A stretch of 40,864 nucleotides of DNA from NCBI GenBank assembly GCA_903837355.1, contig CAILUI010000426.1:1-40864 (forward strand). The letters run 5' to 3'. The notes below the pieces were generated by a model. That model saw nothing but the letters and a program-made list of their open reading frames with translations. It was not told where the DNA came from and did not search any database. The DNA comes from an uncultured Victivallales bacterium (lineage in GTDB: Bacteria; Verrucomicrobiota; Lentisphaeria; Oligosphaerales; JAFGRS01). The position numbers and the translations under genes were made by a program. Positions 9,380-16,337 of the stretch are shown here, one piece after another. Position 1 is the stretch's first letter. Each line of letters begins with the position of its first letter.

Positions 9380-10150
9380 GTGGCGTTCCAACTGCATATC
9401 CGTCAGAACCTGGATTCAGCGCGAGATCATTTCGGCCCCGGCGAGGTACGCCGTTTCGAGGCCGCGACAGTCCGGATCGGTGCGGACGCCGCGTGTGAGT
9501 GTCCGCTGGACGGGCAGGAGTTTGCGCCGTGTCATGTGCTGCTGCGCCGCGGCGCTCGGGTACTGGACCGCGTGAGCGCCTGTCCACAGGAGGGGGCCAC
9601 GACCTATCTGAACGGCAACCTGCTGACGGCTCCGACGCCGTTGCGCAGCGGCGATGAACTCCGCGTGGGGCACTGGACGCTGCGTTTCCAGAGCATCCAT
9701 GAGGCGCCGGGGCACAATCGTCCCTTCAACCTGATGTCCGGCCTGGCCAAGGCCGTGATCGCACTGATTCTCTGCCTCGAGGTCGCCGTGGTCGTCTGGC
9801 TGCCCAGGCGGATGCAGGAAGTCGCCATGTGGAAGACGCAGATCGAACAGCACCGGGTCATCGACCTGCTGGAGTGGCTGCGCCGTGTCTGTCGCGAAAC
9901 CGCGTCGACGAGCGACTTTGATCGCACCCTGAAGCGCGAGATCGGCCTGGAACTGCAGGCGCGGGCGGACTACGTGGCGCGTTACGGGTCGCGCCTCGGT
10001 CCCGCGCAGACGCGACTCCTGCATGAGGAACTGACGGACTTCGATCGTATTCTGAAGGCGGTAACGAAGAAGGCCCTGCCCCCGGCGTTGCCGGGTATCG
10101 AGTTGGATGCGGGAGTGCAGGCCCTGCTGGACGCGGAGCGGCGGAGATAG
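9380..10150 (+). CDS. FHA-like membrane protein
   Basis: Starts with GTG one base after the clpC stop, so it is translationally linked to it. Residues 1-110 resemble a forkhead-associated beta-sandwich: VRIGAD, PCHVLL, YLNGNLL and PLRSGDELRVGHWTLRF are in the right order and spacing. The two residues that normally contact phosphothreonine are altered: the usual Gly-Arg reads GA, and the Ser of SxxH is Ala. A single membrane helix (about 126-145, KAVIALILCLEVAVVVWL) is followed by about 110 mainly helical residues. Its position beside a Ser/Thr kinase and the McsB-ClpC system suggests a scaffold or regulator at the membrane. The FHA call rests on pattern only, and phosphopeptide binding is doubtful. 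Confidence 0.6.
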   Translation: MAFQLHIRQNLDSARDHFGPGEVRRFEAATVRIGADAACECPLDGQEFAPCHVLLRRGARVLDRVSACPQEGATTYLNGNLLTAPTPLRSGDELRVGHWTLRFQSIHEAPGHNRPFNLMSGLAKAVIALILCLEVAVVVWLPRRMQEVAMWKTQIEQHRVIDLLEWLRRVCRETASTSDFDRTLKREIGLELQARADYVARYGSRLGPAQTRLLHEELTDFDRILKAVTKKALPPALPGIELDAGVQALLDAERRR

Positions 10151-10157
10151 CGCGGTC

Positions 10158-11204
10158 ATGGACGAGTCGAGACTGGTACCGTATGTCAGCCGCTTCCGCG
10201 GCTGTCGGGTGGCTGTGGTCGGCGACCTGATGCTGGACCGCTACATCTGGGGCGCGGCGACGCGGATCTCGCAGGAGGCCCCGGTGCCCGTCGTCCATGT
10301 GCGGCGCGAATCGGCGAGCCCGGGCGGTGCCGCCAACGTCGTGCGGAACCTGGTGAGCCTGGGCGCCCACGCCATGGCCTTCGGGGTCATCGGCGCGGAC
10401 CGCCATGCAGAGACGCTGCGTGGCCTCCTGACCGCTGCCGGCGCCGACCTCAGCGGCCTGGTGGTGGCGCCAGAGCGGGAGACGACGGTGAAGACGCGGG
10501 TGATCGCGGGCAGCCAGCAAGTCGTCCGCATCGACCGCGAGGTCACCGGGCCGATCACGGTGGGCGCTCGCGAGGCCCTGCTCGAACGGCTTGAGGGCGC
10601 CCTGGCGGCGGGAGCCATTGAGGCGCTGATTCTCGAGGATTACGCCAAGGGCGTGCTGGACGCCGCGCTGACCCGTGAGATCGTCGCGCGCTGCCGCCGC
10701 TACGGGGTCTTCGTCACCCTCGACCCTCATCCCCTGAACCCATTTGACGTGAACGGCTTGCGCCTGATGACTCCAAACCGTTCGGAAGCCTTCGCGTTGG
10801 CGGGGGTGCCCTACCAGCCAACCCGCTTGCCATTGGCGTCTGACGAGGCCCTTGCCACAGTCGGTCGGCGCCTGGCTGAGCGCTGGGCGCCGGAACTGCT
10901 GCTGGTGACCCTGGGGGGCAGCGGCATGGCTCTCTTTGTCGGTGGCGCCGCACTGCTCCATATCCCGACGCGGGCGCGTCAGGTCTTCGACGTCTCCGGT
11001 GCCGGCGACACGGTGATGGCCGTCTTCGTGCTCAGCCTGCTGGCGGGAGCCACTCCGGAGGAGGCGGCACGGCTGTCGAATCAGGCGGCCGGAATCGTGG
11101 TCGGCAAGGTCGGCACGGCGGCCGTCACGGCGACGGAGCTTGAGGCGGAATTGCAGGCGGCCGGGGTTCCGGACGCGGTTGCCGTCAGCGTGGAAGGGGA
11201 GTGA
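10158..11204 (+). CDS. rfaE1: RfaE1/HldA-type D-heptose-7-phosphate kinase
   Basis: Phosphorylates D-glycero-D-manno-heptose 7-phosphate at C1 in ADP-heptose synthesis for LPS core. PfkB/ribokinase-fold features are clear: N-terminal VVGDLMLDRYIWG, substrate region SPGGAANVVRNL, LEDYAKGVL, and the C-terminal signature FDVSGAGDT with catalytic D284. At 348 residues it covers only the kinase half of E. coli HldE, so adenylylation must be done by a separate protein not in this window. Start ATG 10158 lies 7 bp after the FHA gene; the open frame upstream overlaps that gene. kdsB follows after 6 bp, which ties it to Kdo synthesis. Confidence 0.88.
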   Translation: MDESRLVPYVSRFRGCRVAVVGDLMLDRYIWGAATRISQEAPVPVVHVRRESASPGGAANVVRNLVSLGAHAMAFGVIGADRHAETLRGLLTAAGADLSGLVVAPERETTVKTRVIAGSQQVVRIDREVTGPITVGAREALLERLEGALAAGAIEALILEDYAKGVLDAALTREIVARCRRYGVFVTLDPHPLNPFDVNGLRLMTPNRSEAFALAGVPYQPTRLPLASDEALATVGRRLAERWAPELLLVTLGGSGMALFVGGAALLHIPTRARQVFDVSGAGDTVMAVFVLSLLAGATPEEAARLSNQAAGIVVGKVGTAAVTATELEAELQAAGVPDAVAVSVEGE

Positions 11205-11210
11205 TCTGCC

Positions 11211-11954
11211 ATGGCCCAGCGCACCGTTGCCGTGATACCAGCCCGCTATGGCAGCAGCCGTTTCCCCGGCAAGCCGCTGGCCCTGATTGCCGGCCGGCCG
11301 ATGATCCAGCGGGTCTGCGAGCGAGTCTCGGCCTGCCCTGCTATCGACGCAGTCGTGGTGGCCACGGACGACGAGCGCATTGTGGCAGCCGTCGACCGTT
11401 TCGGCGGTAACGCGGTGATGACGCGGAGCGACCACGCCACCGGCACCGACCGCATCGCCGAGGCGGTGCAGGGCCTGGAGGCGGACTTGATCCTGAACGT
11501 GCAGGGTGACGAACCGCTGATGTCCCCCGCCGTCCTCGAGGAGTTGGTGGGGCACATGCACCGTACCGGCGTGGAGATGGGGACCGCCGCGGTGCCGTTT
11601 CGGTTCAGCGGGCGGGACCCCGCGGACCCCAATGCGGTCAAAGTCGTCGTGGACCAGGCGAGCTTCGCGCTGTACTTCAGCCGTTCGTTGATACCCCACT
11701 GCCGCGTGGGCGGGACCGCCGTAGAGCCGCTGCTGCACTGGGGGCTCTATGCCTACCGCCGGGACTTCCTGTCCCAGTTCGTAGCCTGGCCACGGGGACG
11801 ACTCGAAATGTGTGAGATGCTGGAGCAGTTGCGAGCGTTGGAGCACGGCGCGCGGATCTACGTTCTACAGACTGACCAGGTGTCGGTCGGCGTGGATGTC
11901 CCGGCGGACGTGGCTCATGTCGAGCGACTGCTTCATGACGCGGGGGAAGCCTGA
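11211..11954 (+). CDS. kdsB: CMP-Kdo synthetase
   Basis: 3-deoxy-manno-octulosonate cytidylyltransferase, which activates Kdo as CMP-Kdo for transfer to lipid A. The N-terminal nucleotide motif PARYGSSRFPGKPL is diagnostic of the CMP-sugar synthetase family, and VQGDEP and HWGLYAYR follow in the expected places. The 247 residues are the usual length. A GGGGAG ribosome site precedes the ATG. It lies 6 bp after rfaE1 and 3 bp before kdsA, so one transcript is very likely. Confidence 0.95.
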   Translation: MAQRTVAVIPARYGSSRFPGKPLALIAGRPMIQRVCERVSACPAIDAVVVATDDERIVAAVDRFGGNAVMTRSDHATGTDRIAEAVQGLEADLILNVQGDEPLMSPAVLEELVGHMHRTGVEMGTAAVPFRFSGRDPADPNAVKVVVDQASFALYFSRSLIPHCRVGGTAVEPLLHWGLYAYRRDFLSQFVAWPRGRLEMCEMLEQLRALEHGARIYVLQTDQVSVGVDVPADVAHVERLLHDAGEA

Positions 11955-11957
11955 CCT

Positions 11958-12791
11958 ATGGCAGCGATGCGATCCTTCGAACTGGCGCCGGGACTGCGGG
12001 TGGGCGGCGACGCTCTGCCGGTAATTGTGGCCGGGCCATGCGTGGCCGAGTCCCTGGACCTCTGCCGACGCATTGCCGGCACGGCCGCGGCGATCTGCCG
12101 GGACCTGGGACTGCCGTACATCTTCAAGGCTTCTTTCGACAAGGCTAACCGCACCAGTGGCACCTCGTTCCGCGGCCGGGGCCTGGAGGAAGGTCTGGCG
12201 ATCCTGGCCGCGATCAAGGCGGAGTTCGGCGTGCCGGTGCTGACGGACGTCCACGAGAGCGCGCAGGTGCCCGCGGTCGCCCGGGTGGTCGATATCCTGC
12301 AGATTCCCGCCTTCCTGTGTCGGCAGACCGACCTCCTGCAAGCCGCCGGCGAGAGCGGTCTGCCGGTCAACATCAAGAAGGGGCAGTTCATGGCCCCGGA
12401 GGACATGGGACCCGCGCTGCACAAGGTTGAGCAGAGCGGGAACACGCGGGTGCTGCTGACCGAACGCGGTTCGACCTTCGGCTATCATAATCTGGTTGTT
12501 GACATGCGCTCGCTGGTCGTGATGGCTGAACTGGGTGTGCCCGTGCTCTTCGATGGCACGCACTCGGTGCAACTGCCGGGAGGGCAGGGGAGCTGTTCCG
12601 GCGGCCAGCGGCAGTTCATCGCACCCCTGGTTCGTGCCGCTGCGGCGGTCGGCGTTTCCGGGCTGTTTCTGGAGACGCATCCGGAGCCCTCGCAGGCCCT
12701 CTCCGACGGGGCCAATTCACTGACCCTCGAGGAATTGCGCAGCGTCCTCATCTCGTTCAAGGCGATCCATGAACACGCCCACGCCGGCTGA
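11958..12791 (+). CDS. kdsA: Kdo-8-phosphate synthase
   Basis: Condenses phosphoenolpyruvate with D-arabinose 5-phosphate to give Kdo 8-phosphate. IVAGPCVAES, FKASFDKANRTS, ERGSTFGYHNLVVDMR and FDGTHSVQLPGG are all present in order in a 277-residue TIM-barrel enzyme of normal length. The AGPC cysteine is the metal ligand expected in class II, metal-dependent forms; metal use cannot be settled by eye. Its last 23 bases overlap kdsC, which indicates coupled translation. Confidence 0.95.
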   Translation: MAAMRSFELAPGLRVGGDALPVIVAGPCVAESLDLCRRIAGTAAAICRDLGLPYIFKASFDKANRTSGTSFRGRGLEEGLAILAAIKAEFGVPVLTDVHESAQVPAVARVVDILQIPAFLCRQTDLLQAAGESGLPVNIKKGQFMAPEDMGPALHKVEQSGNTRVLLTERGSTFGYHNLVVDMRSLVVMAELGVPVLFDGTHSVQLPGGQGSCSGGQRQFIAPLVRAAAAVGVSGLFLETHPEPSQALSDGANSLTLEELRSVLISFKAIHEHAHAG

Positions 12792-13290
12792 TCGGATCCG
12801 TGCGGTCCTGCTCGACATCGACGGAGTCCTGACCGATGGCCGTATCGGCTATGGCGCCGAGCCTGGCGAGGTCAAGTTCTTCGATGTCCGCGATGGTCTG
12901 GGTATCAAGCTGTTGCAGGCAGCGGGGATCAGGGTTGGCATGCTGAGTGGTCGCTCAAGTCAGGCCAATCGGCAACGGGCCCAGGAGTTGCGGCTGGACG
13001 TCGTCATCGAGGGCGAGTCCGACAAGGTGGAAGGGCTCGGGAAAGCACTGGCGGTACTGGGGATCGCGGCGGCGGAGTGTTGCTACATGGGTGATGACCT
13101 GATCGATGTGCCGGTGCTGCGGCGGGTCGGACTGGCGGTCGCCGTGGCTGACGCCAGCGTCGAAGTGCGTGACGTCGCCCACCGGGTGACCGCGTGCGGC
13201 GGCGGGCGTGGCGCGGTCCGCGAACTGGCGGAGTGGCTGCTGAAGCAGGCCGGGCGCTGGCAGGAGGTCACTCGCCGCTATGAACTTTGA
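12769..13290 (+). CDS. kdsC: Kdo-8-phosphate phosphatase
   Basis: HAD-superfamily phosphatase that removes phosphate from Kdo 8-phosphate before KdsB acts. The nucleophile motif LLDIDGVLTDG gives D16 and D18; LSGRSS and MGDDLIDVPVL supply the other HAD motifs. It is a cap-less protein of 173 residues, the usual KdsC size. It overlaps kdsA by 23 bp and lptC by 11 bp, so the Kdo enzymes and the LPS export genes form one operon. Confidence 0.93.
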   Translation: MNTPTPADRIRAVLLDIDGVLTDGRIGYGAEPGEVKFFDVRDGLGIKLLQAAGIRVGMLSGRSSQANRQRAQELRLDVVIEGESDKVEGLGKALAVLGIAAAECCYMGDDLIDVPVLRRVGLAVAVADASVEVRDVAHRVTACGGGRGAVRELAEWLLKQAGRWQEVTRRYEL

Positions 13291-13798
13291 GATTCCACGC
13301 AGGTTAGCGGCAGGGCGGTCGACACGGGCATTGGTGGCCTTCGTGGTGGCGTGCGCGCTCACCTCCGTCGCGCTTGACCTGCAGCAGGGGGCGGTCGTCA
13401 CCCTCCGGGGTTTCAAGACCCAGGGGCGCGCCGAGAATGGGGCGCGCTGGCGCCTGCAGGGCGACTCGGCGGTCATCCGCGGTACCGTCTACGAACTCAC
13501 CGGCGTCATCGTCGATCTGGAGCTCGAAGACGGCAGAACTGCTCGGATCACCTCACGAGCTTGCGTCTACCATCAGGACAGTGGGCTGGTGGAGAGTCAT
13601 GACCCGGTGCGTATGGAGAGTGGCGGGACAACGTTGGACGGCGTTGGCTTCGACATGTTGATGTCGGACCGCCGACTGCGCGTCCGGGATGCGGTCAGAG
13701 TGGAGATCCCGAGCGCGGGCGTCCGTCTCGATGCGCTCGGACCAGCGAAGGCGGAGACGCCACGGGCGGTCCCGGATACCCCGGCGGTGAAGCCATAG
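13280..13798 (+). CDS. lptC: LptC, inner-membrane LPS transport protein
   Basis: LptC receives LPS from the LptBFG transporter and passes it to LptA. The 172-residue protein has one N-terminal membrane anchor (about 15-34, ALVAFVVACALTSVALDL) and then a beta-rich periplasmic part with the repeating pattern of the OstA/LptC jellyroll (WRLQGDSAVIRG, DGRTARITS, TTLDGVGFDM). Sequence conservation in this family is low; position between kdsC and lptA strongly supports the name. The C-terminus is short and Pro/Ala-rich. Confidence 0.8.
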   Translation: MNFEIPRRLAAGRSTRALVAFVVACALTSVALDLQQGAVVTLRGFKTQGRAENGARWRLQGDSAVIRGTVYELTGVIVDLELEDGRTARITSRACVYHQDSGLVESHDPVRMESGGTTLDGVGFDMLMSDRRLRVRDAVRVEIPSAGVRLDALGPAKAETPRAVPDTPAVKP

Positions 13799-13841
13799 CC
13801 GGCCGTGGGCAAGGATTGAGCGGTGTGGCGGAGAGGAAACG

Positions 13842-14531
13842 ATGAACTACAGGGCGTACAGTGGGTCAAAACCGATGATGATGAGATTCTCCTGCATGCG
13901 ATGGGTCTTGGTAGCGCTCGTCTGGGCAGCCTGCGGCGGGCTGGCCCAGGAGGCCGACGGCAAGAAGCCTGAGGCCCCCAAGGGCACGACCATCAAGAGC
14001 GCCGGCGGCGGTAAGCTGGTGATTAACGCCAAGAGCGTCCTTTACGACTTCAGCAAGCGCCTGGCAACGTTCGAGGGCAGCGTCAGTGTCACGGATGCGC
14101 AGGTTCTTCTGAATGCCGACCGCATGGATGTGTTCCTGACCGCCGAGAACACGGTTCAGCGCGTCGAAGCCGTCGGCAGCGTGGTCATCCGCGAGCTGGG
14201 CACTGCCAAGAAGGCGACCGCCGGCAACGGCGTCTACGACACCGTCGCGGATAACGTGACGCTGACCGACAAGCCCTACCTTGAGGATCGCGACCAAGGT
14301 TTCTACACCAAGGGAGCGGAGCGCATCATCTACTTCCGCGCCAAGCAGCAGTTCAAGGCTGAAGGTGACAACATGCAGATTGAGTTCGGCATCCCCGCCG
14401 ACCGCGCCCATTCCACTGAGGACGTCTTCCGCCTGCCAGGCAAGGCGGGAGATGAAGCCACGAGCAAGAAAGAGGGGGTCGTGGAGAAGAAGGACGGGGC
14501 CGTGGACAAGAAGGAGATCCCCGTTCAATGA
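13842..14531 (+). CDS. lptA: LptA, periplasmic LPS transport protein
   Basis: LptA forms the periplasmic bridge that carries LPS to the outer membrane. A GGAGAGGAAACG ribosome site fixes the ATG at 13842. A hydrophobic signal sequence (about residues 14-36, ending near GLAQEA) is followed by an OstA-type beta-jellyroll with LVINAKSVLYDF, ATFEGSVSV and LNADRMDVF. The tail after about residue 205 is a charged Lys/Glu-rich segment (EGVVEKKDGAVDKKE) not usual in proteobacterial LptA. 229 residues; the stop overlaps the lptB start by 4 bp (ATGA). Confidence 0.85.
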   Translation: MNYRAYSGSKPMMMRFSCMRWVLVALVWAACGGLAQEADGKKPEAPKGTTIKSAGGGKLVINAKSVLYDFSKRLATFEGSVSVTDAQVLLNADRMDVFLTAENTVQRVEAVGSVVIRELGTAKKATAGNGVYDTVADNVTLTDKPYLEDRDQGFYTKGAERIIYFRAKQQFKAEGDNMQIEFGIPADRAHSTEDVFRLPGKAGDEATSKKEGVVEKKDGAVDKKEIPVQ

Positions 14532-15262
14532 GCGCCGACGGACCATTGTTGGAGGCGCGCGACCTGGTCAAGGCTTACCGGGGTCGGCGTGTGGTCGACC
14601 GGGTGTCGCTGACCGTCGGGGCCGGTGAGGTCGTGGGGTTGCTTGGGCCCAACGGCGCGGGTAAGACGACGACGTTCTATATGATCGTCGGAATGATCAA
14701 GCCGAACGACGGCAGCATCAGTTTCCTCGGTAAGGACGTCTCACGCCTCGCCATGTATGAGCGCGCCCGCCTGGGCATGGGCTACCTGTCACAGGAGCCC
14801 TCGGTGTTCCGCAAGCTCTCGGTGCAGGATAACATCATGGCTGTGCTCGAGACTCTGGAGTTGACGGCCATCCAGCGCGAGCACCGGTTGCAGGACCTGC
14901 TCAACGAGTTGCAGTTGACACCTCTGGCTCGACAGAAAGCGATGACACTGAGCGGCGGCGAGCGCCGCCGGTTGGAGATCACGCGAGCCCTGGCCACAAG
15001 CCCGCGCTTCATTCTGCTGGACGAACCCTTCAGCGGCATCGATCCGATCAACGTCTACGAGGTTCAGAAGATCATCGCCTACCTCAGGGACCGCGGCCTG
15101 GGGATTCTGATCACGGACCACCAAGTGCGCGAGACCCTTGCCATCGTCGACCGTGCCTACTTGATCTGCAGTGGCCAGATCCTGGTGCATGGGACCAGTG
15201 ACTTCCTGGTGAACGATGAGCAGGCTCGCCGCGTCTACCTGGGGCCGCTGTTCACGAGTTAG
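14528..15262 (+). CDS. lptB: LptB, ATPase of the LPS export transporter
   Basis: ABC ATPase that powers LPS extraction with LptF and LptG, which are not in this window. It has Walker A GPNGAGKTTTF (G40 to K46), the family-typical signature LSGGERRRLEI, Walker B ILLDEPFSGIDP and the ITDHQVRE switch histidine. The 244 residues and their features match LptB rather than the related branched-chain amino acid ATPases. The start overlaps the lptA stop. Confidence 0.95.
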   Translation: MSADGPLLEARDLVKAYRGRRVVDRVSLTVGAGEVVGLLGPNGAGKTTTFYMIVGMIKPNDGSISFLGKDVSRLAMYERARLGMGYLSQEPSVFRKLSVQDNIMAVLETLELTAIQREHRLQDLLNELQLTPLARQKAMTLSGGERRRLEITRALATSPRFILLDEPFSGIDPINVYEVQKIIAYLRDRGLGILITDHQVRETLAIVDRAYLICSGQILVHGTSDFLVNDEQARRVYLGPLFTS

Positions 15263-15319
15263 CGGCAAGTCTGCGCGGGAACCGAAACGACACCCACCCA
15301 ACACACGGAAGGAGCGATC

Positions 15320-15688
15320 ATGGAGATCATCGTCAGCGGTCGTCAGTTTGAGGTCGACGCGGCTCTGCGGGGCTACGTCGAGGAGAAGGTGGCGCAGTTG
15401 TCGGCCGACTACAACAAGCTCACGACGGCGCGCCTGGTACTGAGCGAGGAGCGCGGCCGGCATATCATCGAAGGGCATGTCTCGGGCAAGCACATCAGCC
15501 TCAATGCGACGGGCCGTTCGCATGCCACCACCGAAGCGATCGAGGAAGTCTTCGACAAGCTGGAGCGCCAACTGCGCAAACACGTTGACCGCCTGCATGA
15601 GCACCGTACCATACCCCTCAGCGAAGCGGAGTTGCGCGACCTCGAGGCGGCGGCGGCAAAGTCTGCCCCGGATGACCAGGGCGAGTGA
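15320..15688 (+). CDS. hpf: short ribosome hibernation-promoting factor
   Basis: Binds the 30S decoding site and helps store ribosomes when growth slows. The 122-residue protein begins MEIIVSGRQFEVD and has the beta-alpha-beta-beta-beta-alpha pattern of the RaiA/HPF family, with the helix EEVFDKLERQLRKHVDRL. It lacks the C-terminal dimerisation domain of long HPF. A strong GGAAGGAG site lies 5 bp before the ATG. Proteobacteria keep hpf downstream of lptB with rpoN between them; here rpoN is absent from that position. A stem-loop at 15694-15727 follows the stop. Confidence 0.88.
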   Translation: MEIIVSGRQFEVDAALRGYVEEKVAQLSADYNKLTTARLVLSEERGRHIIEGHVSGKHISLNATGRSHATTEAIEEVFDKLERQLRKHVDRLHEHRTIPLSEAELRDLEAAAAKSAPDDQGE

Positions 15689-15693
15689 GTGTG

Positions 15694-15727
15694 CCAGCGC
15701 GCCAGGGCAGGCTCGCCCCGGCGCGCT
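15694..15727 (+). terminator. strong GC stem-loop after hpf
   Basis: CAGCGCGCC (15694-15702) pairs perfectly with GGCGCGCTG (15719-15727), and an inner GGGC/GCCC pair extends the stem. It begins 5 bp after the hpf stop, where the envelope operon should end. No T-run follows, so the call is terminator-like. Confidence 0.45.
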
Positions 15728-15782
15728 GCCGCAGCCTACCGGAGTCGCAGTGCAGCCACTCTGCCAGAGGAAGGATGTACGG

Positions 15783-16322
15783 ATGTCAGACGAGCCCGCG
15801 CCGCCCTGCAGTCTGTCTCTACCTGACCGGCCTCGGCCCTCATGGGATGAGTACTTCCTCAAGCTGGCCATGCTGGCTTCGGAACGTGCTACCTGCCCGC
15901 GCATGCACTGCGGTTGCGTGCTGGCGCGGGACCGCTTTGTCTTGGCAACGGGATACAACGGTTCGCTGCCGGGGACCCCGCACTGCACCACGGACGGATG
16001 TATCGTCGTTAACGACCACTGCGTACGCACCAATCACGCCGAGATCAACGCCATCTGCCAGGCGGCCCACCACGGCATCCACCTCTCCGGCGCCACCGCC
16101 TATGTCACCAACATGCCCTGCACCGCCTGCGCCAAAGCTCTCATCGGCGCTGGCATTGCCCGGGTCGTGGTCTTCAGTGACTTCCATGAGACCCTGGCCG
16201 AACGCTTCTTCGCGGAGAGCCGGGTCCGCCTTGACCGCCTGCCAGTACCGGAACGTGAGATCCACTACCACTTGGAGCAGTACAGCAGCGCACGCCCCTG
16301 CGGGGCGAACTGCGAGCACTGA
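15783..16322 (+). CDS. deoxycytidylate deaminase family protein
   Basis: Probably converts dCMP to dUMP, supplying thymidylate synthesis. The zinc-dependent deaminase signature is complete: HAE (H85-E87) and PCTAC (C113, C116), preceded by an additional Cys-rich strip, GTPHCTTDGC, that in dCMP deaminases binds a second, structural zinc. 179 residues is the usual ComEB/dCMP-deaminase length. The ATG at 15783 sits after AGAGGAAGGA; the same frame is open further upstream, but that part overlaps hpf. The stop is 15 bp before uvrC. A general cytidine deaminase is less likely given the extra Cys motif. Confidence 0.85.
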   Translation: MSDEPAPPCSLSLPDRPRPSWDEYFLKLAMLASERATCPRMHCGCVLARDRFVLATGYNGSLPGTPHCTTDGCIVVNDHCVRTNHAEINAICQAAHHGIHLSGATAYVTNMPCTACAKALIGAGIARVVVFSDFHETLAERFFAESRVRLDRLPVPEREIHYHLEQYSSARPCGANCEH

Positions 16323-16337
16323 CCCCGTGCCGTCACT

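Noticed and set aside
9858..11846. 662-residue minus-strand frame across rfaE1 and kdsB
   Set aside because: It is antisense to well-identified enzymes and has no family motif of its own.
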